DNA from: an uncultured Opitutaceae bacterium
GTDB lineage: Bacteria > Verrucomicrobiota > Verrucomicrobiia > Opitutales > Opitutaceae
Direction: 5' to 3'
NCBI GenBank assembly: GCA_937958045.1
Contig: CALFXL010000057.1
Span: 1-51,216 of the forward strand
DNA length: 51,216 nucleotides
In this document: positions 1 to 9,102 of the stretch, piece by piece
Layout of the letters: each line of letters starts with the position of its first letter
Position numbering within the stretch: the first letter of the stretch is position 1
Translations under genes and position numbers: made by a program
The notes under the pieces: generated by a model
Told to the model about the DNA's origin: nothing
The model's input: only the letters and a program-made list of their open reading frames with translations
The model's database searches: none

Positions 1-91
1 CTCCGGCCTCCCACTCCAGCCTGCTCATTCCCTTACCCTGTCTGTAATCTGTCGCCGCATCATCGAAAACGCCATGCGCGCACCCCCGTTG

Positions 92-1018
92 TCACCCATC
101 TTTCACCCGGCTCTTCTGCACCGTGATGAGGACGACCGCGGCGACGATCACGGCGGCGGAAATCAGCGTGTGCGCATCGACTGGTTCATCGAGCAGCCAC
201 CAGCCGAGAAATACGGCGACGACGGGATTCACATAGGCGTAGGTCGAAACGCGCGCGGGTGTGCTGTGCTTCATGAGCCACACAAAGGTCGAATAACCCA
301 CCAGCGAACCGATCAGCACGAGATACGCAAAAGCCCCCCACGAGCGCGCACTAATGTCGCCGAGCGCGAATGTAGAAAACTCGCCGCGCGCCCATGCCAC
401 GATCAGCAAGCCAAGCCCGCCCGAGAGCATTTGCATCGCCGAGCCCATGAACAGCGGCGGCACGTTTTTCGCGTGACGCGAATAAATCGACCCGAGCGCC
501 CAGATGAACGACGCACCGATCGTTATCAACATGGGCAACATCGGCAGCGGCCCGGCCGCGCCCGGATCATCCCACGGCGCCGCGAGCGAAGCCGCTCCGA
601 TAAATCCGAGCACCAAGCCGATCGTGGTGAGCAGTGACGGCCGTTTGCCGCCCGGCCATGCCCATTCGATCAGTACAAAAAACACCGGACTGATTCCGAT
701 CAGCAGCGCCGCGATTCCCGAGGGGATATCGTGCAGCGCCCACGCCACCATGCCGTTGCCGCCGACCAACAGCATCAGCCCGATGATCGCGCTTTGCCGC
801 CACTGTTTGGCCGTCGGCCTGGCCGTGCCGCGTCCGCGGAGAAAAAGATACAAAATCGCCCCCGCCAGCAGGAAACGTCCGGCCGCCATCGCAAAAGGCG
901 GCATCGTTTCCACGGCCACGCGCATCCCCAGATACGTGCTTCCCCACACCAGATAGATCGTGGCAAACGCCAGGACGAGCGCGGTGGTTGAAGCGGTTTT
1001 TAACTCGGTGGAGTTCAT
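92..1018 (-). CDS. EamA/DMT-family drug-metabolite exporter
   Basis: Inner-membrane permease of the drug/metabolite transporter superfamily. The 308-residue chain reads as about ten hydrophobic helices made of two EamA repeats, which is the usual length and plan. Near the N terminus is the motif LVWGSTYLGMRVAVE, typical of the YedA/RhaT-like branch. The second repeat holds the GSLVGYSTFVWLMKHS and YVNPVVAVFLGWWLLDEP motifs that define the EamA family. I place the start at the ATG for MNSTELK; an in-frame GTG seven codons upstream (1039) would add a polar MYSNFND extension and is less likely. The gene lies downstream of a PfpI-like protein and a MocR regulator on the same strand, a common context for amino-acid or metabolite efflux. 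The substrate cannot be read from sequence. Confidence 0.9.
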   Translation of the reverse strand: MNSTELKTASTTALVLAFATIYLVWGSTYLGMRVAVETMPPFAMAAGRFLLAGAILYLFLRGRGTARPTAKQWRQSAIIGLMLLVGGNGMVAWALHDIPSGIAALLIGISPVFFVLIEWAWPGGKRPSLLTTIGLVLGFIGAASLAAPWDDPGAAGPLPMLPMLITIGASFIWALGSIYSRHAKNVPPLFMGSAMQMLSGGLGLLIVAWARGEFSTFALGDISARSWGAFAYLVLIGSLVGYSTFVWLMKHSTPARVSTYAYVNPVVAVFLGWWLLDEPVDAHTLISAAVIVAAVVLITVQKSRVKDG

Positions 1019-1166
1019 GTCATTAAAATTTGAATACACGCCACGCGGGCGTCGCGACGAGAGGAGCGCATCGCCGATGCGTTCGCCGCGGCGTGGATGC
1101 GGTTGCGCGCTGTGTGCTTATCCGTTTTCGCGTCTTTCGTTTCAGGCCGATCGGCTAATTGCCGGC

Positions 1167-1763
1167 TCAGCTTCCGCGGTCGTACTCCATGTAGCGGGCG
1201 GTTGTATCCGCGAGTTCGCTACCGGCCAATCGACTCACAATATGCAGCGAAAGATCGATGCCCGCCGAGATGCCGGCGGAGGTACAGATCGTGTCATTGT
1301 CGGTGAATCTGCGCTCGGGCGCCAGCACCGCCGCGGGCGCGAGTTCGCGCAAAAGATCGAGACATTGGTGATGCGTGGTCACCTCGCGTCCATCGAGCAG
1401 CCCCGCTTTCGCGAGCAGCAACGCACCGCTGCAGACGCTCATGGTGACGCTCGCATGACGCGCTTGCCGGCGAATCCATTCCAACAACAGCGGACGATTC
1501 AGCAGCGACCGCGTGCCTTGTCCGCCCGGCAGCACAAGCACCTGCGGCAAGGGACAATCTTCAAAGGTGAAATCCGGCACGATCTTGAGTCCGTTGCGCG
1601 CACGAATGGTCGCGCGGAGATCCGCCACGGTGAACACATGGAAAAGTTTGGCGCCGCTCAGCTCGTCGGCCGCTGCGAACACTTCAAAAGGTCCGGCGAA
1701 ATCGAGCACTTCCACGTCGTCGAAGACGAAGATCGCCACGTTCTGTTTTCCCGAAGGATGCAT
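1167..1763 (-). CDS. DJ-1/PfpI family protein (class I glutamine amidotransferase-like)
   Basis: Cytoplasmic 198-residue protein of the DJ-1/PfpI superfamily. It opens with NVAIFVFDDVEVLDFAGPFE, the first strand and loop of the family fold. It then has VLPGGQGTR and the nucleophile elbow SVCSGALLLAKAG, which places the catalytic cysteine at about residue 111. Family members with this N terminus include isonitrile hydratase-like enzymes and the sensor half of GlxA-type AraC regulators. No AraC helix-turn-helix follows here, so this is the stand-alone form. The ATG at 1763 is chosen because the alignable region begins just after it; 14 further codons are open upstream. It sits between the MocR regulator and the EamA permease on one strand, and may be transcribed with them. 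The substrate is unknown. Confidence 0.88.
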   Translation of the reverse strand: MHPSGKQNVAIFVFDDVEVLDFAGPFEVFAAADELSGAKLFHVFTVADLRATIRARNGLKIVPDFTFEDCPLPQVLVLPGGQGTRSLLNRPLLLEWIRRQARHASVTMSVCSGALLLAKAGLLDGREVTTHHQCLDLLRELAPAAVLAPERRFTDNDTICTSAGISAGIDLSLHIVSRLAGSELADTTARYMEYDRGS

Positions 1764-1833
1764 GATGCGATAATGAGTTGAGCGCGCAGCACCGCAAACC
1801 GCCAATGCAGCATCGGCGCGCCGCGCGTTTTCG

Positions 1834-3279
1834 TTAAGACGTGAGTTGCGCTTTCGCCAGCCGGCCCAATGTCGCCAAGGCCGACTCGACCTGCGGCGAC
1901 CATGGGATGCCGCAGTTCATGCGCAGGCAGTTCTTGTAGCGGTCTTTCACGGAGAAAATCAGCCCGGGCGCGGTGTTGATGCCGTGCTCGATCGCATCGG
2001 TATGCAACTTCAAGGAATCGACGCCCGCGGGCAGTTCGACCCAGAGCACGAAGCCGCCCTGCGGTCGACTCAAGCGCGTGCCTGCCGGGAACTGCCGCTG
2101 GATTTCCTGCGAAAACCACAATACTTGATTTTGATACGCGCGGCGGATCGAACGCAGATGATGATCGTAGCCGCCGTCGCGGAGAAAATCGCACACGGCC
2201 TTCTGCAACACCATCGGCGTGCCCAGCGTATTCGTGAACTTGAGACGCCGCACTTGCTCGAGATAACGTCCGGGCGCCACCCAGCCGACGCGCAGACTCG
2301 GCGCGAGCGTTTTTCCGAACGACGAACACAACAAAACGCGCCCATCGCGATCCCACGCCTTCAGCGGCTTGGGTCGGCGTTCGCTGAAATGCAGGTCGCC
2401 ATAAATATCGTCCTCGATCGCTGGCACATCGTATTCCGCGAGCAGCTCGTAGAGCGCCGATTTCTTTTCGTCCGACATGCAGGTGCCGAGCGGGTTTTGA
2501 AACGCGGGCATCACGAAGAGCGCTTTCACCTCGCCGTTGCGGAGAGCGTCGCGAAACGCATCCAGACTCAGTCCATCGTGCGGATCGGTGGGAATCTCCA
2601 GCACGCGCAGATTAAGGCTGTTGATGGTTTCCAAAATGCCGAAGTACGCAGGCGTCTCCACCGCGACCGTGTCCCCCGGTTTCACCACCGCACGCAGCGA
2701 GAGATTCACCGCTTCGGAACAGCCGATCGTGACAATCAACTCGTCGTGCGAAAGCTCCGCGCCACTGAGCAGATACCGCCGCGCGATTTCACGCGTCAGC
2801 GGTTCGTAAGCCCAATTCATCGCGTAGCGGCCGAGTGCGTTCACGTCGGAGCGCGCCGCGGCACCGAGCAAACGCGCGAGTTTTTTCACCGGAAACAACG
2901 ACACGTGCGGACACGCCGCGCCAAACGGCACCAGACTCGGATCGGTGGATCGCCCCACCACCGCCATCGCAAGATCGTTCACGTCGACATAGCTGGGTTT
3001 TGCCATCGGCCGCGCCATGCGCGGCACCGGCGCTTCCAGCGGCAAGCGCGGTCGCACGTAATACCCCGACTGCGGCCGCGCTTCGAGAAAGCCGCGGCTC
3101 TCCAAAACCGTGTAGGCTTGCAGCACCGTCGAAATGCTCACGTCGCGCTGTAACGCCATGCGACGCACCGACGGCACGCGATGTCCCGGACGCAAAGTCC
3201 CCTGCTCGATGAGCTGCTGCACCGCATCCGCGAGCGCGAGATACAAGGGCGAGGAGGAACGGACGGCGGTGGCCTTCAT
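1834..3279 (-). CDS. MocR-type transcriptional regulator (GntR HTH fused to class I aminotransferase)
   Basis: 481 residues: an N-terminal GntR-type winged helix (about 1-75, with the recognition region RPGHRVPSVRRMALQRDVS) joined to a fold-type I PLP-dependent aminotransferase-like domain. The Schiff-base lysine is K323 in SSFGKTLAPSLRVGW. Other PLP-site elements visible are ETPAYFGILE, PAFQNPLGTCMS and EDDIYGDLHF. MocR proteins usually act as DNA-binding sensors of PLP or amino compounds (PdxR, GabR, TauR are known examples) rather than as enzymes. The downstream PfpI and EamA genes on the same strand are plausible targets. Its own upstream region holds a direct repeat 31 bp apart (3333-3371) that would suit MocR autoregulation. 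The assignment to family is firm; the effector is unknown. Confidence 0.93.
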   Translation of the reverse strand: MKATAVRSSSPLYLALADAVQQLIEQGTLRPGHRVPSVRRMALQRDVSISTVLQAYTVLESRGFLEARPQSGYYVRPRLPLEAPVPRMARPMAKPSYVDVNDLAMAVVGRSTDPSLVPFGAACPHVSLFPVKKLARLLGAAARSDVNALGRYAMNWAYEPLTREIARRYLLSGAELSHDELIVTIGCSEAVNLSLRAVVKPGDTVAVETPAYFGILETINSLNLRVLEIPTDPHDGLSLDAFRDALRNGEVKALFVMPAFQNPLGTCMSDEKKSALYELLAEYDVPAIEDDIYGDLHFSERRPKPLKAWDRDGRVLLCSSFGKTLAPSLRVGWVAPGRYLEQVRRLKFTNTLGTPMVLQKAVCDFLRDGGYDHHLRSIRRAYQNQVLWFSQEIQRQFPAGTRLSRPQGGFVLWVELPAGVDSLKLHTDAIEHGINTAPGLIFSVKDRYKNCLRMNCGIPWSPQVESALATLGRLAKAQLTS

Positions 3280-3332
3280 ACCTAATCAGTACCAGAAACC
3301 CGCCGCAGCGCGCAGACGCAGCCGTCGTCGGA

Positions 3333-3371
3333 TGTGACCAGTACAGTTTCAACTTATTCCAACTGTGACCA
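3333..3371 (-). promoter_or_regulatory. Candidate MocR operator: direct repeat, 31 bp period
   Basis: The octamer TGTGACCA occurs at 3333-3340 and again at 3364-3371, in the same orientation, 31 bp (three helical turns) apart, about 55-90 bp upstream of the mocR start. MocR regulators are known to bind direct repeats in their own promoter regions. The repeat is seen directly; the role is inferred. Confidence 0.4.
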
Positions 3372-3491
3372 TGACAAAACTTTTCTCCGCGACAAAAGCT
3401 TCGCCACGAAAATCAGCTCATCATCATCGCTCCAACCGAGCTCAAGGAACGACAGCGCGTCTTGCTTTCCGCGACGTCAGTCGGCGCCGTA

Positions 3492-4388
3492 TCAGAAACG
3501 GTTATCGAGCTTCAGCGTCACGTATGGCGCGGCTTCGCCGTTGAGCGTGTAGTTGCGATCGAAATATTCGAAGCGCCGATCGAGCATCGCGCCGGCTTCC
3601 GCCGTGAGAGAAAAACCTTTGGTCAGCGCCCACTCCGCACCGAGGCCGACGCGAATCTCGCGATACTGCACGTACGTGTTCGCGAGACGCGCCACGCCCG
3701 GCGCGGGGACGCCGAGATTTTCGGTGATGCGATAAGTGCCGCCTTGGATGCCGAGTCCTGCGTGTAGCGAGAGCCCTTCGCGCACCGCCCACGAAACTCC
3801 CACGCGGGGAAAACCAATGTTAAGCGTCCACGATGGCGCGAAAGCCCAGCGCACGCCCGCCACCGGCATGACGATGCGTTCCGAAAAGGGATTGGCCGCG
3901 ACGCCCGTGAGCCAAACCAACTCGCGGCTCGCGGCATAACTCGCCATGACCAACACCGGCGCGTTGAAAGAATCCGAGTCCATATTCTCCAAATCGCCGT
4001 AAATGCCGGGTCGCAAAAATCCGGATACACTCCACCGGGTGGAGAGACGACGTTGCACGCCGAGGTTGAGGCTCAATTCGCCGAGACGATCAGGCAACGC
4101 GAGTCCGGCATCGGCATCGAGTTCATTGATCCCGATCGCGACGCCATAAATCAGCGTCGTGCGCTCGCCCACCGGCACCCGCCCCGACGCGCTCGCTTCG
4201 AAGTGACGCACCGACACTTCACCGTGCGGACCATCGCGTGAAAGATCGGAGGCCCCCGAAAAGGAATAACCCGCCGCCAACGACTCGACCAGCGCAGGGC
4301 GGAAAATCGCCGATGGCGGCTGCGCATCGAGCGTGAGCACCATCCCAAGAAACAACAGCCAGCCGCAGCGAAGCAGAATTGATGACAT
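3492..4388 (-). CDS. Putative outer-membrane beta-barrel protein (DUF6268-like)
   Basis: 298 residues with an N-terminal signal peptide (MSSILLRCGWLLFLGMVLTL, cleavage near DAQPPSA). The rest is a series of amphipathic strands of alternating hydrophobic residues, ending in YVTLKLDNRF. A terminal phenylalanine is the usual BAM recognition signal. Segments such as LSLNLGVQRRLSTRWSVSGF and EIRVGLGAEWALTKGFSLTA are typical barrel hairpins. The overall pattern resembles the DUF6268 barrel family seen in Verrucomicrobia and Bacteroidetes, but I cannot confirm family membership without a profile search. It is expected in the outer membrane. No neighbour suggests a specific role. Confidence 0.7.
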   Translation of the reverse strand: MSSILLRCGWLLFLGMVLTLDAQPPSAIFRPALVESLAAGYSFSGASDLSRDGPHGEVSVRHFEASASGRVPVGERTTLIYGVAIGINELDADAGLALPDRLGELSLNLGVQRRLSTRWSVSGFLRPGIYGDLENMDSDSFNAPVLVMASYAASRELVWLTGVAANPFSERIVMPVAGVRWAFAPSWTLNIGFPRVGVSWAVREGLSLHAGLGIQGGTYRITENLGVPAPGVARLANTYVQYREIRVGLGAEWALTKGFSLTAEAGAMLDRRFEYFDRNYTLNGEAAPYVTLKLDNRF

Positions 4389-4446
4389 GCGCGCATATCG
4401 GTGCGCGACCGTTTCACAGGTGCAAGCTGGCGCTCATGATTTTGTA

Positions 4447-4926
4447 TCAACTCGTTCGATACTGCGCCAGACCGGCTCCGGTCAGGCGGCACACGCGCCA
4501 ATCGTCGAGCACCTGCGCGCCGATGGTTTTGTAGAACTCGATCGCGGGTTCGTTCCAATCGAGCACCGTCCACTCGACACGACCGCAGCCGCGCTCATTG
4601 GCCAGCGCGGCGATGCGTGTGAGCAGTGCGCGACCGACACCGCGTTTGCGGAACGCGGGTTTCACAAAAAGATCCTCCACATACAGCCCGCTCTGCGCGC
4701 GGAAACTGGAGTAGTTGGAAAAATAGATCGCGAACCCCGCCGGCGCATCGTCGACAAACGCCAGCAAGCATTCCGCGGCGGGGCGCTCGGAGAACAGCGT
4801 CGCGCGGAGCTTTTCTTCCGTCGCCTCGAACTCGGCCGTCAGTTGTTCGTAGCTCGCGAGATCGCGGATGAAGGAAAGGACCAGCGCGCAATCGCTGGAC
4901 GTGGCGGGGCGGAGAGTAATGGACAT
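4447..4926 (-). CDS. GNAT family N-acetyltransferase
   Basis: 159-residue acyl-CoA-dependent acetyltransferase. It begins with SITLRPATSSDCALVLSFI, the usual strand 1/helix 1 of the family. Acceptor-side elements are AGFAIYFSNYSSF and GLYVEDLFVKPAFRKRGVGR; the second contains the acetyl-CoA pyrophosphate loop (RKRGVGRALL). The C-terminal motif is VLDWNEPAIEFYKTIGAQVL. This arrangement matches the spermidine/diamine acetyltransferase-like (SSAT) branch of GNAT proteins, but the substrate is not determinable. The ATG at 4926 starts right at the conserved domain; nine extra open codons lie upstream. It is transcribed away from the large sensor kinase gene at 5125. Confidence 0.88.
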   Translation of the reverse strand: MSITLRPATSSDCALVLSFIRDLASYEQLTAEFEATEEKLRATLFSERPAAECLLAFVDDAPAGFAIYFSNYSSFRAQSGLYVEDLFVKPAFRKRGVGRALLTRIAALANERGCGRVEWTVLDWNEPAIEFYKTIGAQVLDDWRVCRLTGAGLAQYRTS

Positions 4927-5124
4927 GAGTTGAAGCAGATGGGTTGAAAGCACCGCGGCACCGATCGTCGATCACGCATTCGTCCCGCCACCAGCCGAGC
5001 GTTCCTGCCGACAACAAGCGGAAGACGTTCTCTAAAATCAAAGTGTCGAAGCCCAGGGAAGTCCCTCGACAAAGGTATACGAACTGCTTTCCGTCTGACC
5101 ACCATTTTTCAGCAACCTCCTGGA

Positions 5125-8100
5125 ATGAATCAAAGCCGTTGCATTCGCCGATATCGCATTCCGTCGATCATCTGCGTTGGCGCCATTCCCCTGCTGAGCG
5201 CGGGCTGCTCCGCGACCGGGGCTCAGCTTGCTTGGAACGCCGCCTGGGCGGGTGTCGGTCTCGCCGGCGCAACCGCGGCATGGCTCATCCATCGTTCCAG
5301 CCGGCGCCTGCGCCGCGAACTCGAAAAACGTGCACGCGCGCTCGAGACATCCGAAAAACGTCATCGTCTCCTGCTCGAACAGGCCAGCGACGCCATCCTC
5401 GTCGCCGACGCCGACACGGGCGTCATCATCGAGGCCAATCGTTGCGCGAGCGATCTGCTGGGTTGGGACGAAGCGGAGCTCGTCGGCCACCGCCACACGA
5501 CCGTCCATCAAAGCACCGAGCGCGAGTTTGTGCGGCGCGCCTTCATCGAACACGGACGCCGCGGAGGCATCGTCGACGAAGATACGCATGTGATGCATCG
5601 CTCGGGCATCTCCATTCCGGTCAACGCGCGCTCCACGCTCGTGACCGATGGCGCGCAGCGTTACATGCAGATCATCCTGCGCGACCTGCGTCCGCGTTTG
5701 CGCGCGGAGGAAGCGCTGCGTCAGTCGGAAGCACGTCTGCGCGAATTGCTGGAACACGCGCCCGTCGCGATCATCGAGCAGGATTTCACCGCACCCGCCG
5801 CCTGGCTCGAAACACTTCGCCAACGCGGTGTCACCGACCTCGCCGACTATCTCCAACGCAATCCCGAAGAACTCGCCGCACAGTTCGCGACGGTCCGCAT
5901 CGTCAGCGCCAATCCCGCCGCGTTGCGCGCCGCGGGCGCGCCCGATTTCGCGACGTATTGCGAACGTCAATACACGCAGGCGACGCCCTCCGCGCTCGAC
6001 GCGTTTCGCCTCCAACTCGCCGCCGTGTGGGACGGCCGCACGGAAGTGACGTGCGAACTCTCGTTCTTGCGCGCCGATGGCTCGACCGGCGAGGGCGCGA
6101 TTCATTGGAGCGTGCAAACCTCCAACGGCCGCCCCGATCTCAGCCGCGCGGTCGTGGCCATTTCCGACCTCACGCCGCTTCGCACCGCCGAGGCGCGTCT
6201 GCGCGAGGTCGAAGATCGCTGGGAACTCGCGGTGCGCGGTCTCAACGCCGGTATTTTCGAGCAAAACTACGTCACCGGCGAAACCCATCTTTCCGATCGT
6301 TGGAAGGAAATCATCGGCTACCAACCGCACGAACTGCCCTCGCAACGCCAGTCGTGGCAACAACGCGTGCACCCCAAAGACCGCGCTCGCGTGCTCGCCG
6401 CGCTGCATGCGCATTTGCGACGCGAAGCGCCCGCGTACCACGTCGAGTACCGCATCCTCTGCAAGGACGGCAGCTACAAATGGATCGAGGCGCGCGGCCG
6501 CGCGATTTTCGGGCCCGATGGACACCCCGTGCGTTTCATCGGCGCTCACGCGGACATCAGCGATCGCAAGGAGGCCGAAGCCGCGCTCCGTGAAAGCGAG
6601 GCGCGCTACCGTCGTCTTTTTGAAGAAAATCCGTTCCCGATGTGGGTGTACGACGCGGAGACTTATCAGTTCCTCGCCGTCAATCCCGCCGCCGTGCGCG
6701 CCTACGGTTACAGCGAACAGGAATTTCTTTCGATGAACGTCTTCGACGTTCGCCCGCCCGAGGAAATCCCGCGGTTGAAAAAACTGCTCGACACTTGGAA
6801 AGGCGGCCCCGGCCAGATCGTCGCCGGACTCTGGCAACATCGCGCAAAGGACGGCCGCCTCATGCACATGGAGGTCACCGCACTGCCGCACGAATTCGCG
6901 GGACGCCGCGCGGTGCTGACGTTGATGAACGACGTGACCGAGCGTCAGGGAGCCGAGCGGCAGCTGCGCGCGAGCGAGACGCGTTACCGCAATCTTTTCG
7001 AGCAAGCGCCCATCGCCATCGTCGAGCAGGATTACTCCGAGGTCTGCAACTGGCTCGCCGATCTTCGCGCCAAAAACATCACCGATTTCTCCGCCTATCT
7101 CGACCAGCATCCGGAAGAACTCGCGCAAAAGCTTCGCTCCGTCTCGATCATCGATACCAATCGCGAAACGCTTCGACTCGTGCGCTGCCCGACCAAGGAG
7201 GAATTGTCCGCGCGCCTCGACGATGTGTTCACGCCCGACGCTTACGCGGCGCGTCGCGAGACCTTCCTCGCGCTCTGGAACAACCAATGCCAGATGGAGG
7301 GCGAAATCACCTTGCGCCGTTTCGACGGCGTGCTGCGGCGTGTCTTTTTCCGGTGGTGGTTGCCCGAAGAGGAAAACGCCATCAGTCGCGGTCGCGCGCA
7401 GATCGTCCTCGTGGACATCACCGACATTCGCACCGTCGAAGCCGAACTCGCCGCCGAGCGCGAACGGCTCCGCGTCACTCTACGCGCGATGGCCGAAGGT
7501 CTGCTCACGACCGATACCGACGGCATCGTTCAATTCATCAACGAAGCCGCCGAACGCATGATCGGCTGGACCGCCGGCTCCGCGATCGGCCGCCACGTCG
7601 ATGAGCTCGCGCAACTCCGCCACGAAAAGACGCTCGCGCTTTCCAGCATCCCGCTCAGCCGCTCGATCGCGGAGCATCGTGTGGTGGAATTTCCACGACA
7701 AACCTCGCTCGTCGGTCGCAATGGCACCGCTTGTCTCGTCGATGGTCGTTGCGCGCCGATGCACGATCTCAGCGGGCGCGCCATCGGCGCCGTCGCGGTG
7801 TTTCACGACGTCACCGAACGCGCGCGTTACGAAGCCGAGTTGTTGCGCTCCTCGAAGCTCGAATCCGTCGGCATCCTGGCCGGCGGCATCGCCCACGACT
7901 TCAACAATCTCCTCACCGTGGTCATGGGCAATGTCACCTTGGCCATGCTCGACTCCACCATCAACGACGCCGTCGGTCGCTGGCTCGAGGAAGCCGAACG
8001 CGGCGTGCTCCGCGCGCGCGATCTCACGCAGCAGTTGCTCACGTTTGCCAAGGGCGGCGAACCCGTCCGCAAGACCGTGCGTTTGCCCGAAGTCGTTCGC

Positions 8101-9063
8101 GAAGCCGCGGAGTTTGCGCTTCACGGTTCGAAGGTGCGCTGCGAGTTCGCCATCACGCCCGATCTCTGGCCTGCCGATGTCGACAAAGGTCAGGTTGGTC
8201 AGGTCGTGCAAAATCTCGTGATCAACGCCACGCAGGCGATGCCCGAGGGCGGCATCATCCGCGTCTCCATTTGCAACGAAGACAATCCGCAGCGCGGCAC
8301 GCCCAACCTTCTGCCGCAGGGCAAATACCTCCGGCTCGCGATCGCGGACAGCGGCGTCGGCATTCGCGCCGACCACCTGCCGCGCATCTTCGATCCGTAT
8401 TTCACCACGAAGCAGTCGGGTAGCGGTCTCGGTCTCGCCACGGTGTATTCGATCGTGCGCAAACATCTCGGTCACATCGAGGTCACGTCGGAGCTCGGCA
8501 AGGGCACCACGTTCACGATCTGGTTGCCCGCCGCATCGGGAGATCTGCCGCCCGCGAACGAGACCGATACGTCGCTGCCGAGCATGACCGGCCGGTTGCT
8601 GTTTATGGACGACGAAGCCACCATCTGCCAGATGGCGAAAACCCTGCTCGGTCGTCTCGGTTTCACCGTCGTCACGACGCCCGATGGCGCGTCAGCCGTT
8701 TCCGCATACAAAGAAGCCAAAGCCGCGGGCAATCCGTTCCGTCTCGTCATCATGGATCTCACCGTCCCCGGCGGCATGGGCGGACTTGAAGCGATGCAAG
8801 AACTGCTCGCCTTCGATCCCCAAGTCGTGGCGATCGTTTCCAGCGGTTACTCGAGCGATCCGGTGATGGCCAATTACCGTAATCACGGTTTCCGCGGCAT
8901 GGTGCCCAAACCGTACAAAATCGCCGACCTCGCGCGCGCGATTCGCACCGTCTTGTCCGAAGACGCCGCCAACGCGAGCAATCGTCACGTCGTCAGCGAT
9001 CAGTCGTCGCGCAATGGCACCAACGGCACCAAGCCCGCCACCAACCACGACAGCCACGCGTAG
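5125..9063 (+). CDS. Hybrid sensor histidine kinase with six PAS-type domains and a receiver
   Basis: 1312-residue sensor kinase. After a hydrophobic N-terminal region (about residues 13-58) come six PAS-type modules at roughly 75-195, 205-355, 365-480, 493-615, 620-775 and 780-905. The second and fifth share an atypical layout (EHAPVAIIEQDF and EQAPIAIVEQDY, each followed by a WL..LR segment and a YL..(N/H)PEELA segment) and look like duplicates. The transmitter follows: phospho-acceptor H924 in GGIAHDFNNLL, N box NLVINATQAMP, G1 DSGVGI and G2 SGSGLGLAT. The C-terminal receiver (about 1155-1280) has phospho-acceptor D1211 in IMDLTVPGGMGG and the conserved lysine in MVPKPYK. The HDFNN H box is typical of kinases acting through a phosphorelay. 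No output regulator is encoded beside it, so the signal and partner are unknown. The N terminus has a weak lipobox-like LLSAGC. Confidence 0.95.
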   Translation: MNQSRCIRRYRIPSIICVGAIPLLSAGCSATGAQLAWNAAWAGVGLAGATAAWLIHRSSRRLRRELEKRARALETSEKRHRLLLEQASDAILVADADTGVIIEANRCASDLLGWDEAELVGHRHTTVHQSTEREFVRRAFIEHGRRGGIVDEDTHVMHRSGISIPVNARSTLVTDGAQRYMQIILRDLRPRLRAEEALRQSEARLRELLEHAPVAIIEQDFTAPAAWLETLRQRGVTDLADYLQRNPEELAAQFATVRIVSANPAALRAAGAPDFATYCERQYTQATPSALDAFRLQLAAVWDGRTEVTCELSFLRADGSTGEGAIHWSVQTSNGRPDLSRAVVAISDLTPLRTAEARLREVEDRWELAVRGLNAGIFEQNYVTGETHLSDRWKEIIGYQPHELPSQRQSWQQRVHPKDRARVLAALHAHLRREAPAYHVEYRILCKDGSYKWIEARGRAIFGPDGHPVRFIGAHADISDRKEAEAALRESEARYRRLFEENPFPMWVYDAETYQFLAVNPAAVRAYGYSEQEFLSMNVFDVRPPEEIPRLKKLLDTWKGGPGQIVAGLWQHRAKDGRLMHMEVTALPHEFAGRRAVLTLMNDVTERQGAERQLRASETRYRNLFEQAPIAIVEQDYSEVCNWLADLRAKNITDFSAYLDQHPEELAQKLRSVSIIDTNRETLRLVRCPTKEELSARLDDVFTPDAYAARRETFLALWNNQCQMEGEITLRRFDGVLRRVFFRWWLPEEENAISRGRAQIVLVDITDIRTVEAELAAERERLRVTLRAMAEGLLTTDTDGIVQFINEAAERMIGWTAGSAIGRHVDELAQLRHEKTLALSSIPLSRSIAEHRVVEFPRQTSLVGRNGTACLVDGRCAPMHDLSGRAIGAVAVFHDVTERARYEAELLRSSKLESVGILAGGIAHDFNNLLTVVMGNVTLAMLDSTINDAVGRWLEEAERGVLRARDLTQQLLTFAKGGEPVRKTVRLPEVVREAAEFALHGSKVRCEFAITPDLWPADVDKGQVGQVVQNLVINATQAMPEGGIIRVSICNEDNPQRGTPNLLPQGKYLRLAIADSGVGIRADHLPRIFDPYFTTKQSGSGLGLATVYSIVRKHLGHIEVTSELGKGTTFTIWLPAASGDLPPANETDTSLPSMTGRLLFMDDEATICQMAKTLLGRLGFTVVTTPDGASAVSAYKEAKAAGNPFRLVIMDLTVPGGMGGLEAMQELLAFDPQVVAIVSSGYSSDPVMANYRNHGFRGMVPKPYKIADLARAIRTVLSEDAANASNRHVVSDQSSRNGTNGTKPATNHDSHA

Positions 9064-9102
9064 TGGATTTTTCACTACACGTCTCGCATTCGTGATGCCG
9101 TC

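Noticed and set aside
1067..1081. Perfect CGCATCG/CGATGCG palindrome between the EamA and PfpI genes
   Set aside because: Short, without a T tract or a repeated partner; chance palindromes of this size are expected in such GC-rich DNA.
5038..7287. A 749-codon minus-strand open frame inside the sensor kinase gene
   Set aside because: No recognisable motifs; antisense shadow of a GC-biased coding region.
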